A stretch of DNA of 5,488 nucleotides from Rhizobiaceae bacterium. GTDB lineage: Bacteria; Pseudomonadota; Alphaproteobacteria; Rhizobiales; Rhizobiaceae. Shown here piece after piece: positions 1-5,488 of the stretch. A program made the position numbers and the translations under genes. The DNA lies in the NCBI GenBank assembly GCA_028865845.1, contig JAGWJK010000367.1, positions 1 to 5,488 on the forward strand, in the 5' to 3' direction. Each line of letters begins with the position of its first letter. Within the stretch, counting starts at the first letter, position 1. The notes under the pieces were generated by a model, which ran no database searches, was not told the DNA's origin, and saw nothing but the letters and a program-made list of their open reading frames with translations.

Positions 1-96
1 AATGTGACATACCAGAGGCGCTCTTCGCCGGTGAGTTCACACAAAATTATGAAATTATTGGTTAATTTTTTACTCGATCTTCCTGTTGTTTTTGAG

Positions 97-113
97 GAGG
101 TATAAGCAACCTC
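97..113. repeat. Small inverted repeat GAGGT-N7-ACCTC
   Basis: A 5 bp perfect inverted repeat with a 7-base spacer lies about 165 bases upstream of the fumC start. The left arm is part of a purine-rich GAGGAGGT stretch (94-101) that resembles a strong Shine-Dalgarno sequence. No start codon lies at a useful distance downstream and no ORF follows it. It could be a weak RNA hairpin or chance; the arms are short. Confidence 0.3.
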
Positions 114-131
114 TGAAGAATATCTGGCGAG

Positions 132-149
132 CGTGTTAAAAAGAACACG
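132..149. promoter_or_regulatory. Inverted repeat CGTGTT-N6-AACACG upstream of fumC
   Basis: A perfect 6+6 bp dyad with the 6-base spacer AAAAAG lies about 130 bases upstream of the fumC ATG. Its size and symmetry are typical of an operator for a dimeric transcription factor. As RNA it could also form a short hairpin with an A-rich loop. No T-run follows, so it is not a terminator. I cannot assign it to a regulator family. The dyad is seen directly; a regulatory role is inference. Confidence 0.4.
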
Positions 150-171
150 GCCAAAGCTGTCCGCCTGAAAA

Positions 172-190
172 CATGACAACCTAGATCATG
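172..190. promoter_or_regulatory. Inverted repeat CATGA-N9-TCATG, possible iron-responsive operator
   Basis: A perfect 5+5 bp dyad with a 9-base spacer lies 86 bases upstream of the fumC ATG. Its inner core is TGA-N9-TCA, the pattern reported for the iron-responsive operator bound by RirA in Rhizobium. Iron-linked control of fumC would make sense because FumC is the fumarase that works without an iron-sulfur cluster. The core specifies only six bases and could occur by chance in a region this size, and no clear promoter is visible beside it. The assignment is therefore tentative. Confidence 0.3.
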
Positions 191-263
191 AAATCGCCAT
201 TGGCTGTTTTCTTGCACACCGTTTGGACTTATATGGCAGGCATCTTCTGTCCAATGGAAACGC

Positions 264-267
264 AGGA
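264..267 (+). promoter_or_regulatory. Ribosome binding site of fumC
   Basis: The bases AGGA lie 9 bases before the ATG at 277. They support that start over the in-frame TTG at 223, which would add 18 residues with no homology to the family. Confidence 0.55.
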
Positions 268-276
268 TCAGCGATC

Positions 277-1668
277 ATGACCTCCACCCGCACCGAAACC
301 GACACTTTTGGCCCGATCGAAGTGGCAAGCGACCGTTATTGGGGTGCGCAGGCGCAGCGTTCGCTTGGCAACTTCAAGATCGGTTGGGAAAAGCAGCCGC
401 TGTCGATCGTTCGTGCACTTGGCATTGTCAAGCAAGCGGCCGCCCGCGCCAATATGGAACTTGGCCAGCTCGATCCTGCTCTCGGTAAAGTGATCGTCGA
501 AGCGGCTCAGGAAGTCATCGACGGCAAGCTGAACGACCATTTTCCGCTGGTCGTCTGGCAGACTGGTTCCGGAACGCAGTCCAACATGAATGCCAACGAG
601 GTGATCTCGAATCGGGCAATCGAAATGCTCGGCGGCGTCATGGGCTCGAAGAAGCCGGTTCATCCGAACGACCACGTCAATATGAGCCAGTCGTCGAACG
701 ATACCTATCCGACGGCGATGCATATCGCCTGCGCCGAGCAGATCGTGCATCATCTGCTCCCTGCTCTTCGACATCTGCACGCAGCGCTTGAAAAAAAGGT
801 TGCCGAATTTTCCCACATCATCAAGATCGGCCGCACCCATACGCAGGATGCGACGCCGCTCACACTCGGCCAGGAATTCTCCGGTTACGCGGCACAGGTC
901 GCCTCAGCCATCAAGCGTATCGAACTGACACTGCCGGGCCTGTGCGAACTCGCCCAGGGCGGTACGGCCGTTGGCACCGGCCTCAATGCGCCCGTTGGCT
1001 TTGACGAGAAGGTCGCGCAGGAGATCGCCAGGATCACCGCCCTGCCCTTCGTCACCGCGCCGAACAAATTCGAAGCGCTGGCGTCGCATGATTCCATGGT
1101 CTTCAGCCACGGCGCCATCAATGCCGCCGCAGCCGCCCTCTTCAAGATCGCCAACGACATCCGCCTGCTCGGCTCAGGCCCGCGCTCGGGCCTTGGCGAA
1201 CTGTCCCTGCCGGAAAACGAACCCGGCTCGTCCATCATGCCGGGCAAGGTCAATCCGACGCAGTGCGAAGCGATGACCCAGGTCTGCGCCCACGTCTTCG
1301 GCAACAACGCCGCCTTGTCCTTCGCCGGTAGCCAGGGCCATTTCGAGCTGAATGTCTACAATCCGATGATGGCCTACAACTTCCTGCAGTCCGTACAGCT
1401 TCTCGGCGACGCGGCCGTCTCCTTCACCGACAATTGCGTCGTCGGCATCGAGGCCCGCGAAGACAACATCAAGGCCGGCCTGGAACGTTCGCTGATGCTG
1501 GTGACGGCGCTTGCGCCGAAGATCGGCTACGACAACGCCGCCAAGATCGCCAAGACGGCGCATAAGAACGGCACGACGCTGAAAGAGGAAGCACTGGCAA
1601 GCGGGCTGGTCTCGTCGGAAGACTACGACGCCATCGTGCGGCCGGAGACGATGATTGGGCCGAAGTGA
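277..1668 (+). CDS. fumC: Fumarate hydratase class II (iron-independent fumarase C)
   Basis: Catalyses reversible hydration of fumarate to L-malate in the TCA cycle; family members are cytosolic homotetramers without a metal cofactor. The 463-residue product matches the usual 460-470. It has the aspartase/fumarase superfamily layout: N-terminal domain to about 137, central helical domain to about 360, then a small C-terminal domain. Visible active-site motifs are [10 protein letters not shown] (T96-N105), HPNDH (H129-H133, the B-site region), SSNDTYPT (from S139), GRTHTQD with H188, and the signature [10 protein letters not shown] (G317-N326) holding catalytic S318, K324 and N326. These positions fall at the same numbers as in E. 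coli FumC, so the alignment is gapless this far and the ATG at 277 is well supported. It has its own terminator and no co-directional gene close by. The coding sequence appears intact. Confidence 0.97.
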   Translation: MTSTRTETDTFGPIEVASDRYWGAQAQRSLGNFKIGWEKQPLSIVRALGIVKQAAARANMELGQLDPALGKVIVEAAQEVIDGKLNDHFPLVVWQTGSGTQSNMNANEVISNRAIEMLGGVMGSKKPVHPNDHVNMSQSSNDTYPTAMHIACAEQIVHHLLPALRHLHAALEKKVAEFSHIIKIGRTHTQDATPLTLGQEFSGYAAQVASAIKRIELTLPGLCELAQGGTAVGTGLNAPVGFDEKVAQEIARITALPFVTAPNKFEALASHDSMVFSHGAINAAAAALFKIANDIRLLGSGPRSGLGELSLPENEPGSSIMPGKVNPTQCEAMTQVCAHVFGNNAALSFAGSQGHFELNVYNPMMAYNFLQSVQLLGDAAVSFTDNCVVGIEAREDNIKAGLERSLMLVTALAPKIGYDNAAKIAKTAHKNGTTLKEEALASGLVSSEDYDAIVRPETMIGPK

Positions 1669-1696
1669 CCCGTTTTTCGTTTCGGTAGGGTAAAAT

Positions 1697-1736
1697 ACTC
1701 AGGCGGTCGATGCTGCATCGGCGGCCTGAGTTTTTT
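1697..1736 (+). terminator. Intrinsic terminator after fumC, possibly bidirectional
   Basis: ACTCAGGC (1697-1704) pairs with GCCTGAGT (1724-1731). Inside it, beyond one mismatch, CGATG (1708-1712) pairs with CATCG (1716-1720) around the loop CTG, giving a long, almost continuous stem. Six Ts follow at 1731-1736. On the minus strand the stem is followed by TATTTTA, so it may also stop transcription of the convergent small gene whose stop codon sits at 1735-1737. Confidence 0.88.
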
Positions 1737-1971
1737 AGTGAACGCTGGCAGTAATGGTCTTGTAGGGAACCGGCAGCGAGCTTGTCGGTTGATCGCGCAC
1801 CATGTCAGCGGCGGTCAAGACATCAGCGGGATTGATCGAAGCCAGGATTTCCTTGTGAAAGACGCGCGGCAGATAACCGCTCTCATGAGCCGCCAGCACG
1901 CCTGCGACAAGCGCGACGGCCGTGATCGCCAACGGCGAAATATGGTGATGATGGTTGTGGGAGATATCCAT
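1735..1971 (-). CDS. Small His-rich single-pass membrane protein, function unknown
   Basis: I do not recognise this 78-residue protein. It starts MDISHNHHHH (five histidines in the first ten residues), followed by a hydrophobic segment at about residues 11-28 (ISPLAITAVALVAGVLAA) long enough for one membrane helix. The remainder is a polar tail of about 50 residues with several Ala, Asp and Pro. An AGAGG Shine-Dalgarno sequence (minus strand, 1984-1980) lies 8 bases before the ATG, a good reason to think it is translated. It lies opposite and between the two fumarase genes, converges on fumC, and its TAA lies in the fumC terminator T-run. The plus-strand frame across the same bases has no ribosome site and starts in that terminator, so the minus frame is preferred. 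The His cluster suggests metal binding but proves nothing. Confidence 0.6.
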   Translation of the reverse strand: MDISHNHHHHISPLAITAVALVAGVLAAHESGYLPRVFHKEILASINPADVLTAADMVRDQPTSSLPVPYKTITASVH

Positions 1972-2247
1972 GATCTCGACCTCTGCTCAGGCCGTTACAG
2001 CATCTTTGCCCGGCCGCTTGACACAGAGATGCTCCCTGCACCGCGTTCTCTCAAGAGGGCGGATTGAACACCAATTGTCTACGCGACGTTGACAATCAGA
2101 GCCTTGAAATCCGCAGGCCCTTCCAATCGATCAGCAAATACGGCCGCCCGCGCAGCGACCTCACGGCAATTGCATTTGGGGATCGCCGGATTTAGACCGT
2201 TGGCAGCATTTGCTTCCGCCACATCCAGGCATTGAAAGGTCCCCCGC
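1972..2247. other. Divergent intergenic region between the small membrane gene and fumA
   Basis: This gap must carry promoters for the minus-strand small gene and for fumA. Two exact TTGACA hexamers read on the plus strand (2018-2023 and 2089-2094), but neither has a recognisable -10 at 16-18 bases. A weak pair TTGCAT (2170-2175) and TAGACC (2193-2198), 17 bases apart, is another option for fumA. No RNA gene or convincing extra ORF is visible. Confidence 0.5.
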
Positions 2248-3855
2248 ATGGCTGACGATCTCTTCCCCCTCGGCGAAGACGCCACCCCCTATCGCAAAAT
2301 CAGCAGCGACTATGTTTCCGTCGATACGTTCAAGGGCCAGGAGATCCTGACCGTCGAACCCGAAGGCATCCGACTGCTTGCCGAAACCGCCTTTGCCGAC
2401 ATCAATCATCTCCTGCGGCCCGGCCATCTGCAGCAGCTGGCCTCGATCCTCGACGATCCGGAAGCAACCGACAACGATCGCTTCGTCGCTTACGATCTTC
2501 TGAAGAATGCCAATATCGCCGCCGGCGGGATCCTGCCCATGTGCCAAGACACCGGCACCGCGATCATCATGGGCAAGAAGGGCCGTCGCGTCTGGACCGA
2601 GGGCGGCGACAGCGCAGCGCTCGCCAAGGGCGTGCTCGATGCCTACGAGAAAAAGAACCTGCGCTACTCGCAGCTCGCCCCGATCAAGATGTTCGAGGAA
2701 AAGAACACCAAGAACAATCTGCCGGCTCAGATCGATATCTATGAGGAAGGCACCGACGCCTATGACTTCCTCTTCGTTGCCAAGGGCGGCGGCTCGGCCA
2801 ACAAGACGTTCCTGTTTCAGGGCACTCCGTCTCTTTTGACCCACGACCGCATGCTGGCGTTCCTGAAGGAAAAGATCCTGACGCTCGGGACGGCAGCCTG
2901 TCCCCCCTATCATCTTGCCATCGTCATCGGCGGCACGTCGGCCGAGATGAACCTGAAGACGGTCAAACTCGCTTCGACGCGTTATCTGGACTGTCTTCCC
3001 ACGGAGGGCTCCGAAAACGGGCATGCCTTCCGGGATATCGAAATGGAAAAGGAAATTCACAAGCTGACGCAGAGCCTCGGTGTCGGCGCACAGTTCGGCG
3101 GAAAATATTTCTGCCACGACGTTCGTGTCATCCGCCTGCCCCGCCACGGCGCGTCGCTGCCGATCGGGCTCGGCGTTTCCTGTTCCGCCGACCGCCAGGC
3201 CAAGGGCCGGATAACCCGCGACGGCATCTTCATCGAACAGCTCGAAACAGATCCGTCGAAGTACATGCCCGAGATCGACGAGGCCAAGCTTTCCGAATCG
3301 ATGGTCCGCATCGACCTCAACCGGCCGATGGCCGACATCCTGGCGGAGCTGTCGAAGCATCCGGTCAAGACCCGGCTGTCGCTGACCGGCACCATCATCG
3401 TCGCCCGCGATCTGGCGCATGCCAAGATCCGCGAGCGTCTCGAACGCGGTGAAGGCATGCCCGACTATCTGAAGAATCACCCGGTTTATTACGCCGGCCC
3501 GGCGAAAACGCCCGCAGGCTATGCCTCCGGCTCCTTCGGCCCGACGACGGCCGGCCGCATGGACAGCTATGTCGACCAGTTCCAATCCTTCGGCGGCTCC
3601 ATGGTGATGCTCGCCAAGGGCAATCGGTCACGGGCGGTGCGCGAGGCGTGCAAGGCTCATGGCGGTTTCTATCTCGGCTCCATCGGTGGTCCGGCTGCCC
3701 GCCTCGCCCAGGATTGCATCAAGAAAGTCGAGGTACTGGAATACCCCGAACTTGGCATGGAAGCCGTCTGGAAGATTGAAGTCGAGGATTTCCCCGCCTT
3801 CATCGTCATCGACGACAAGGGCAATGATTTCTTCCAGGAACTCAACCTCGGGTAA
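2248..3855 (+). CDS. fumA: Fumarate hydratase class I, [4Fe-4S]-dependent
   Basis: Catalyses the same fumarate/L-malate interconversion as FumC, but through an oxygen- and superoxide-sensitive [4Fe-4S] cluster that acts as Lewis acid. The 535-residue product is close to E. coli FumA/FumB (about 548). An N-terminal fumerase domain (about 45-325) is followed by the fumerase C-terminal domain (about 330-532). Three cysteines fit the cluster ligands: C99 in MCQDTGT, C218 in TAACPPYH and C312 in VSCSADRQ. All three are offset by six from E. coli FumA C105, C224 and C318. Other conserved blocks are GGTSAE (228-233), [14 protein letters not shown] (411-424), GPTTAGRMD (431-439), KGNRS (457-461) and GSIGGPAA (477-484). 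The start has GAAAGG 8 bases upstream of the ATG. Some annotations call this two-domain type simply class I fumarase. The coding sequence appears intact. Confidence 0.95.
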   Translation: MADDLFPLGEDATPYRKISSDYVSVDTFKGQEILTVEPEGIRLLAETAFADINHLLRPGHLQQLASILDDPEATDNDRFVAYDLLKNANIAAGGILPMCQDTGTAIIMGKKGRRVWTEGGDSAALAKGVLDAYEKKNLRYSQLAPIKMFEEKNTKNNLPAQIDIYEEGTDAYDFLFVAKGGGSANKTFLFQGTPSLLTHDRMLAFLKEKILTLGTAACPPYHLAIVIGGTSAEMNLKTVKLASTRYLDCLPTEGSENGHAFRDIEMEKEIHKLTQSLGVGAQFGGKYFCHDVRVIRLPRHGASLPIGLGVSCSADRQAKGRITRDGIFIEQLETDPSKYMPEIDEAKLSESMVRIDLNRPMADILAELSKHPVKTRLSLTGTIIVARDLAHAKIRERLERGEGMPDYLKNHPVYYAGPAKTPAGYASGSFGPTTAGRMDSYVDQFQSFGGSMVMLAKGNRSRAVREACKAHGGFYLGSIGGPAARLAQDCIKKVEVLEYPELGMEAVWKIEVEDFPAFIVIDDKGNDFFQELNLG

Positions 3856-3874
3856 GTCTTTCCATAGTAACGGA

Positions 3875-3900
3875 TTGAGGGCGTCAGATGGCGCCCTCAA
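3875..3900 (+). terminator. Hairpin downstream of fumA, no T-run
   Basis: TTGAGGGCG (3875-3883) pairs perfectly with CGCCCTCAA (3892-3900) around an 8-base loop, 19 bases after the fumA stop. Neither strand has a T-run next to it, so it is not a classical intrinsic terminator. It could be a 3' end stabiliser, a Rho-dependent end or a weak terminator. Confidence 0.5.
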
Positions 3901-3927
3901 CAAGAATATGCATAATTTAGAATAAAA

Positions 3928-3956
3928 TTAGTTCTTAATCCGAACTTACATATAAT
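3928..3956 (+). promoter_or_regulatory. Candidate sigma-70-type promoter of the diguanylate cyclase gene
   Basis: An exact TATAAT (3951-3956) lies in the AT-rich gap before the cyclase gene. The hexamer 17 bases upstream, TTAGTT (3928-3933), is a poor -35. If used, it would give a 5' leader of roughly 80 bases. The -35 region overlaps an imperfect dyad, TTTAGAA (3916-3922) and TTCTTAA (3932-3938). In AT-rich DNA a TATAAT can occur by chance. Confidence 0.35.
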
Positions 3957-4044
3957 ATTTTATATTCATCGCCTTAATCTTTTTCAAAGGAAGTTAGGCT
4001 AAGTAAAAACAGTGCCTTGATCAATTCATTAACGGAGTTCGCCG

Positions 4045-5112
4045 ATGAGTACGGTGGTTGCGCCCAAGGCGCAAGTTCCCGACGTGGCAGGACAGATTAC
4101 CTACGCCATGCGATCCATGGGGGTCGCACCGATCCCGCGTAATTATGAACTTTTCTACGAAGCCTATATCGGCTCCAATCCGGCCCTGACCCGCGAGCTT
4201 GCCGCACTCGGCAACAGCGCCACGCAAGAAGAATTGGACGCGCTGGGTGCCCAGTATTTCTCCCATCAGGCCGGGCGCGTTCTCGATGATGCCCACTCCC
4301 GTCTCGTCAGCGAACTCGACGCCGTACTGCGCACGCTGCAGGCGGAACAGACCTCGCTCGTAAGTTACAACCGGCTGCTCGGCGAGACTTGCGAGCGCAT
4401 CAATTCTAAGAACCACAACAGTGTCGAGCTGTTGCGCAATGCCATCGATATGCTCGCCGAAGCCACAGGCGATACGATGGCGCATGGCGAAAAGACCGTC
4501 GAAAACGTCACCCAGCGCAGCCAGGAAATGGACCAGGTGCGCAAGGAGCTGGACGAATACAAGCGCATCGCCAACACGGACTCGCTGACACGCCTGTCCA
4601 ACCGCCGCGCCTTCGACGACCGCCTCGCCTCCGTCTTCGATAATCAGATGGCGCGCCCGGTAACGTCGCTGGTTCTGGCTGACATCGATAACTTCAAAAA
4701 GATCAACGACACCTACGGTCATCCTGTCGGTGACAAGATCCTTGCGACCGTCGCGTCCATCATCCGCGCCAATGTCCGCCGCGACGCCTTCGTCGCCCGC
4801 ACCGGCGGCGAGGAGTTCGCGCTGATCCTCGAAGGCAATACGGCGGAAGAGGTGATGCTGATCTGCGAGCGCATCCGTCGCGCTCTGGAAGCCACGCCCT
4901 TCAAGAATTCGCGGACTCGGGTGAATTATGGCCCGATCACCATCTCTCTCGGCATCTGCATGGCATCCGATGCCGCTGACCCGGGCGAACTCTACAGCAA
5001 GACGGACATTGCGCTTTACTGCGCCAAGAATGCCGGCCGCAATTGCAGCTACATGTATCAGGACGGCATGCAGAAGGACTTCACCAAGAGCTGGCTCATC
5101 TACAAGAACTGA
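4045..5112 (+). CDS. Soluble GGDEF diguanylate cyclase
   Basis: Predicted to join two GTP into the second messenger cyclic di-GMP, which usually governs motility versus attachment. The protein has 355 residues and no signal peptide or membrane segment, so it should be cytosolic. Residues 1-145 form a mostly helical region of unrecognised type (PRNYELFYEAY, 31-41). A helical linker with coiled-coil character (about 150-176) leads into the GGDEF domain (about 177-338). That domain carries DSLTRLSNRR (179-188), metal ligand D213 in DIDNFKKIND, guanine-binding N221 and D230 in GHPVGD, and the active-site loop GGEEF (254-258), all consistent with activity. The inhibitory RxxD I-site position reads R245-R-D-A248, lacking the aspartate in register. 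A GGAG lies 7 bases before the ATG. A spaced promoter region and its own terminator make it monocistronic. No EAL domain is present. Confidence 0.93.
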   Translation: MSTVVAPKAQVPDVAGQITYAMRSMGVAPIPRNYELFYEAYIGSNPALTRELAALGNSATQEELDALGAQYFSHQAGRVLDDAHSRLVSELDAVLRTLQAEQTSLVSYNRLLGETCERINSKNHNSVELLRNAIDMLAEATGDTMAHGEKTVENVTQRSQEMDQVRKELDEYKRIANTDSLTRLSNRRAFDDRLASVFDNQMARPVTSLVLADIDNFKKINDTYGHPVGDKILATVASIIRANVRRDAFVARTGGEEFALILEGNTAEEVMLICERIRRALEATPFKNSRTRVNYGPITISLGICMASDAADPGELYSKTDIALYCAKNAGRNCSYMYQDGMQKDFTKSWLIYKN

Positions 5113-5133
5113 AGCCACCTCGGGATTATAGCT

Positions 5134-5173
5134 ATCCGCCGGGCAGCCTTGAAACTGCGCCGGCGGATTTTTT
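5134..5173 (+). terminator. Intrinsic terminator after the diguanylate cyclase gene
   Basis: ATCCGCCGG (5134-5142) pairs with CCGGCGGAT (5160-5168). The stem extends through GCAG (5143-5146) and CTGC (5155-5158) past one bulged G, with an 8-base loop. TTTTTT follows at 5168-5173. It starts 22 bases after the cyclase stop and abuts the stop of the convergent gene at 5175. Confidence 0.92.
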
Positions 5174-5174
5174 A

Positions 5175-5488
5175 TTACCACATGCTCTTTGCAGCCCGCG
5201 CCGGCCATTCGCGGTCGTAGGTTTCCTGATCGAAATCGCCTTTCGCGGCCTTCAGCAGCATGCCAGGCGTCGGCAGGCTTGCCGCGTCGACGAATGTCTC
5301 GGTTTTCCAAAGCTCGGCGCGCATGACCGCCCGCGCGCATTGGAAATAGACCTCGTCGATGGTGATCACGACGACGCTGCGCGGATGCTTGCCGTCCATC
5401 TCAAAACTTGCCAGCAGACTTTCCTCGATCGACACCACCGCATGACCGTTGAGGCGCATCGTCGTATTCGATCCGGGAATAAGGAACA
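5175..5488 (-). CDS. PPOX-type FMN-binding flavoprotein, C-terminal part (5' end outside window)
   Basis: The reading frame runs open to the window edge, leaving 103 codons plus the stop; the true start lies beyond 5488. The ATG at 5459 is internal, because the codons before it continue the family sequence LIPGSNTT. It resembles the pyridoxamine 5'-phosphate oxidase-related split-barrel flavoproteins of roughly 200 residues (MSMEG_1061/DR2398-like). Matching blocks are LIPGSNTTMRLNG, then a strand with KHPRSVVVITIDEVYFQC, then RAVMRAELW, and the terminal YDREWPARAAKSMW. Such proteins bind FMN or a related flavin as dimers; most have no known substrate, so no reaction is proposed. The gene converges on the cyclase gene and shares its terminator region. 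Family assignment is from memory of conserved segments, and the N-terminal half was not seen. Confidence 0.75.
   Translation of the reverse strand, partial: FLIPGSNTTMRLNGHAVVSIEESLLASFEMDGKHPRSVVVITIDEVYFQCARAVMRAELWKTETFVDAASLPTPGMLLKAAKGDFDQETYDREWPARAAKSMW

Noticed and set aside
17..29. GGCG-N5-CGCC hairpin at the left edge as a terminator of an upstream gene
   Set aside because: The stem is only 4 bp with no T-run on either strand, and no upstream gene is visible in the window.
223..276. In-frame N-terminal extension of FumC from a TTG at 223
   Set aside because: The extra 18 residues match nothing in the family, TTG is a rare start, and the ATG at 277 has a ribosome site and gives residue numbers identical to E. 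coli FumC at the active site.
1738..2067. Plus-strand frame of 109 codons opposite the small membrane gene
   Set aside because: It would start with GTG directly after the fumC terminator without a ribosome site, and its product has no recognisable features. The minus-strand frame has a ribosome site and a membrane segment.
2018..2094. Two exact TTGACA hexamers as fumA promoter -35 elements
   Set aside because: No plausible -10 lies 16-18 bases downstream of either, so they are mentioned only in the intergenic entry and not called as promoters.
2079..2285. Minus-strand frame of 68 codons upstream of fumA
   Set aside because: It would start inside fumA and has no convincing ribosome site or homology. 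It covers the expected fumA promoter region.
2161..3585. Long minus-strand frame (474 codons) opposite fumA
   Set aside because: The fumA frame is certain, and GC-rich third positions create long open antisense frames. The predicted antisense product shows no family motif.
4017..4024. TTGATCAA as an FNR/FixK box
   Set aside because: An FNR/FixK site needs four bases between the TTGAT and ATCAA half-sites; here the halves are fused, and the position next to the ribosome site is unsuitable for activation.
4021..5340. Long minus-strand frame (439 codons) opposite the diguanylate cyclase gene
   Set aside because: It overlaps two well-supported genes in other frames, crosses the intrinsic terminator and has no recognisable domain. 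It is a composition artefact.

Overview
The window reads as chromosomal housekeeping DNA from an alphaproteobacterium, most likely a Rhizobium-type member of the Hyphomicrobiales. I infer this from the GC-rich third codon positions, the AT-rich intergenic gaps, and protein sequences that look rhizobial. I could not run a database search, so the genus is an inference. No mobile element, CRISPR array, tRNA or rRNA gene is visible.

Layout: positions 1-276 are an untranslated upstream region with three small inverted repeats. fumC (277-1668, +) encodes the iron-independent class II fumarase and ends at a strong hairpin terminator. A small His-rich, single-membrane-segment hypothetical protein (1735-1971, -) lies convergent to fumC, and its stop codon falls inside the terminator T-run. 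After a 276-base gap comes a class I iron-sulfur fumarase (2248-3855, +), followed by a hairpin and an AT-rich promoter region. A soluble GGDEF diguanylate cyclase (4045-5112, +) follows and ends in a near-textbook intrinsic terminator. The right edge holds the C-terminal half of an FMN-binding PPOX-type flavoprotein (5175 to beyond 5488, -), convergent to the cyclase.

The two fumarases catalyse the same TCA-cycle step, fumarate to L-malate, with opposite vulnerabilities. The class I enzyme needs an oxygen-labile [4Fe-4S] cluster; the class II enzyme does not. Having both in one locus suggests switching with iron or oxygen supply. One inverted repeat upstream of fumC contains a TGA-N9-TCA core, the pattern described for the rhizobial iron-responsive operator, which makes this a testable idea but not a demonstrated one. 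Each gene appears to be its own transcription unit: spacings are large, terminators follow fumC and the cyclase, and directions alternate.

I see no convincing new multi-gene system. The points most worth a second look are the fumC upstream dyads, the small His-rich membrane protein between the two fumarases, and the diguanylate cyclase, which has an unrecognised N-terminal region and lacks the aspartate of the inhibitory I-site.
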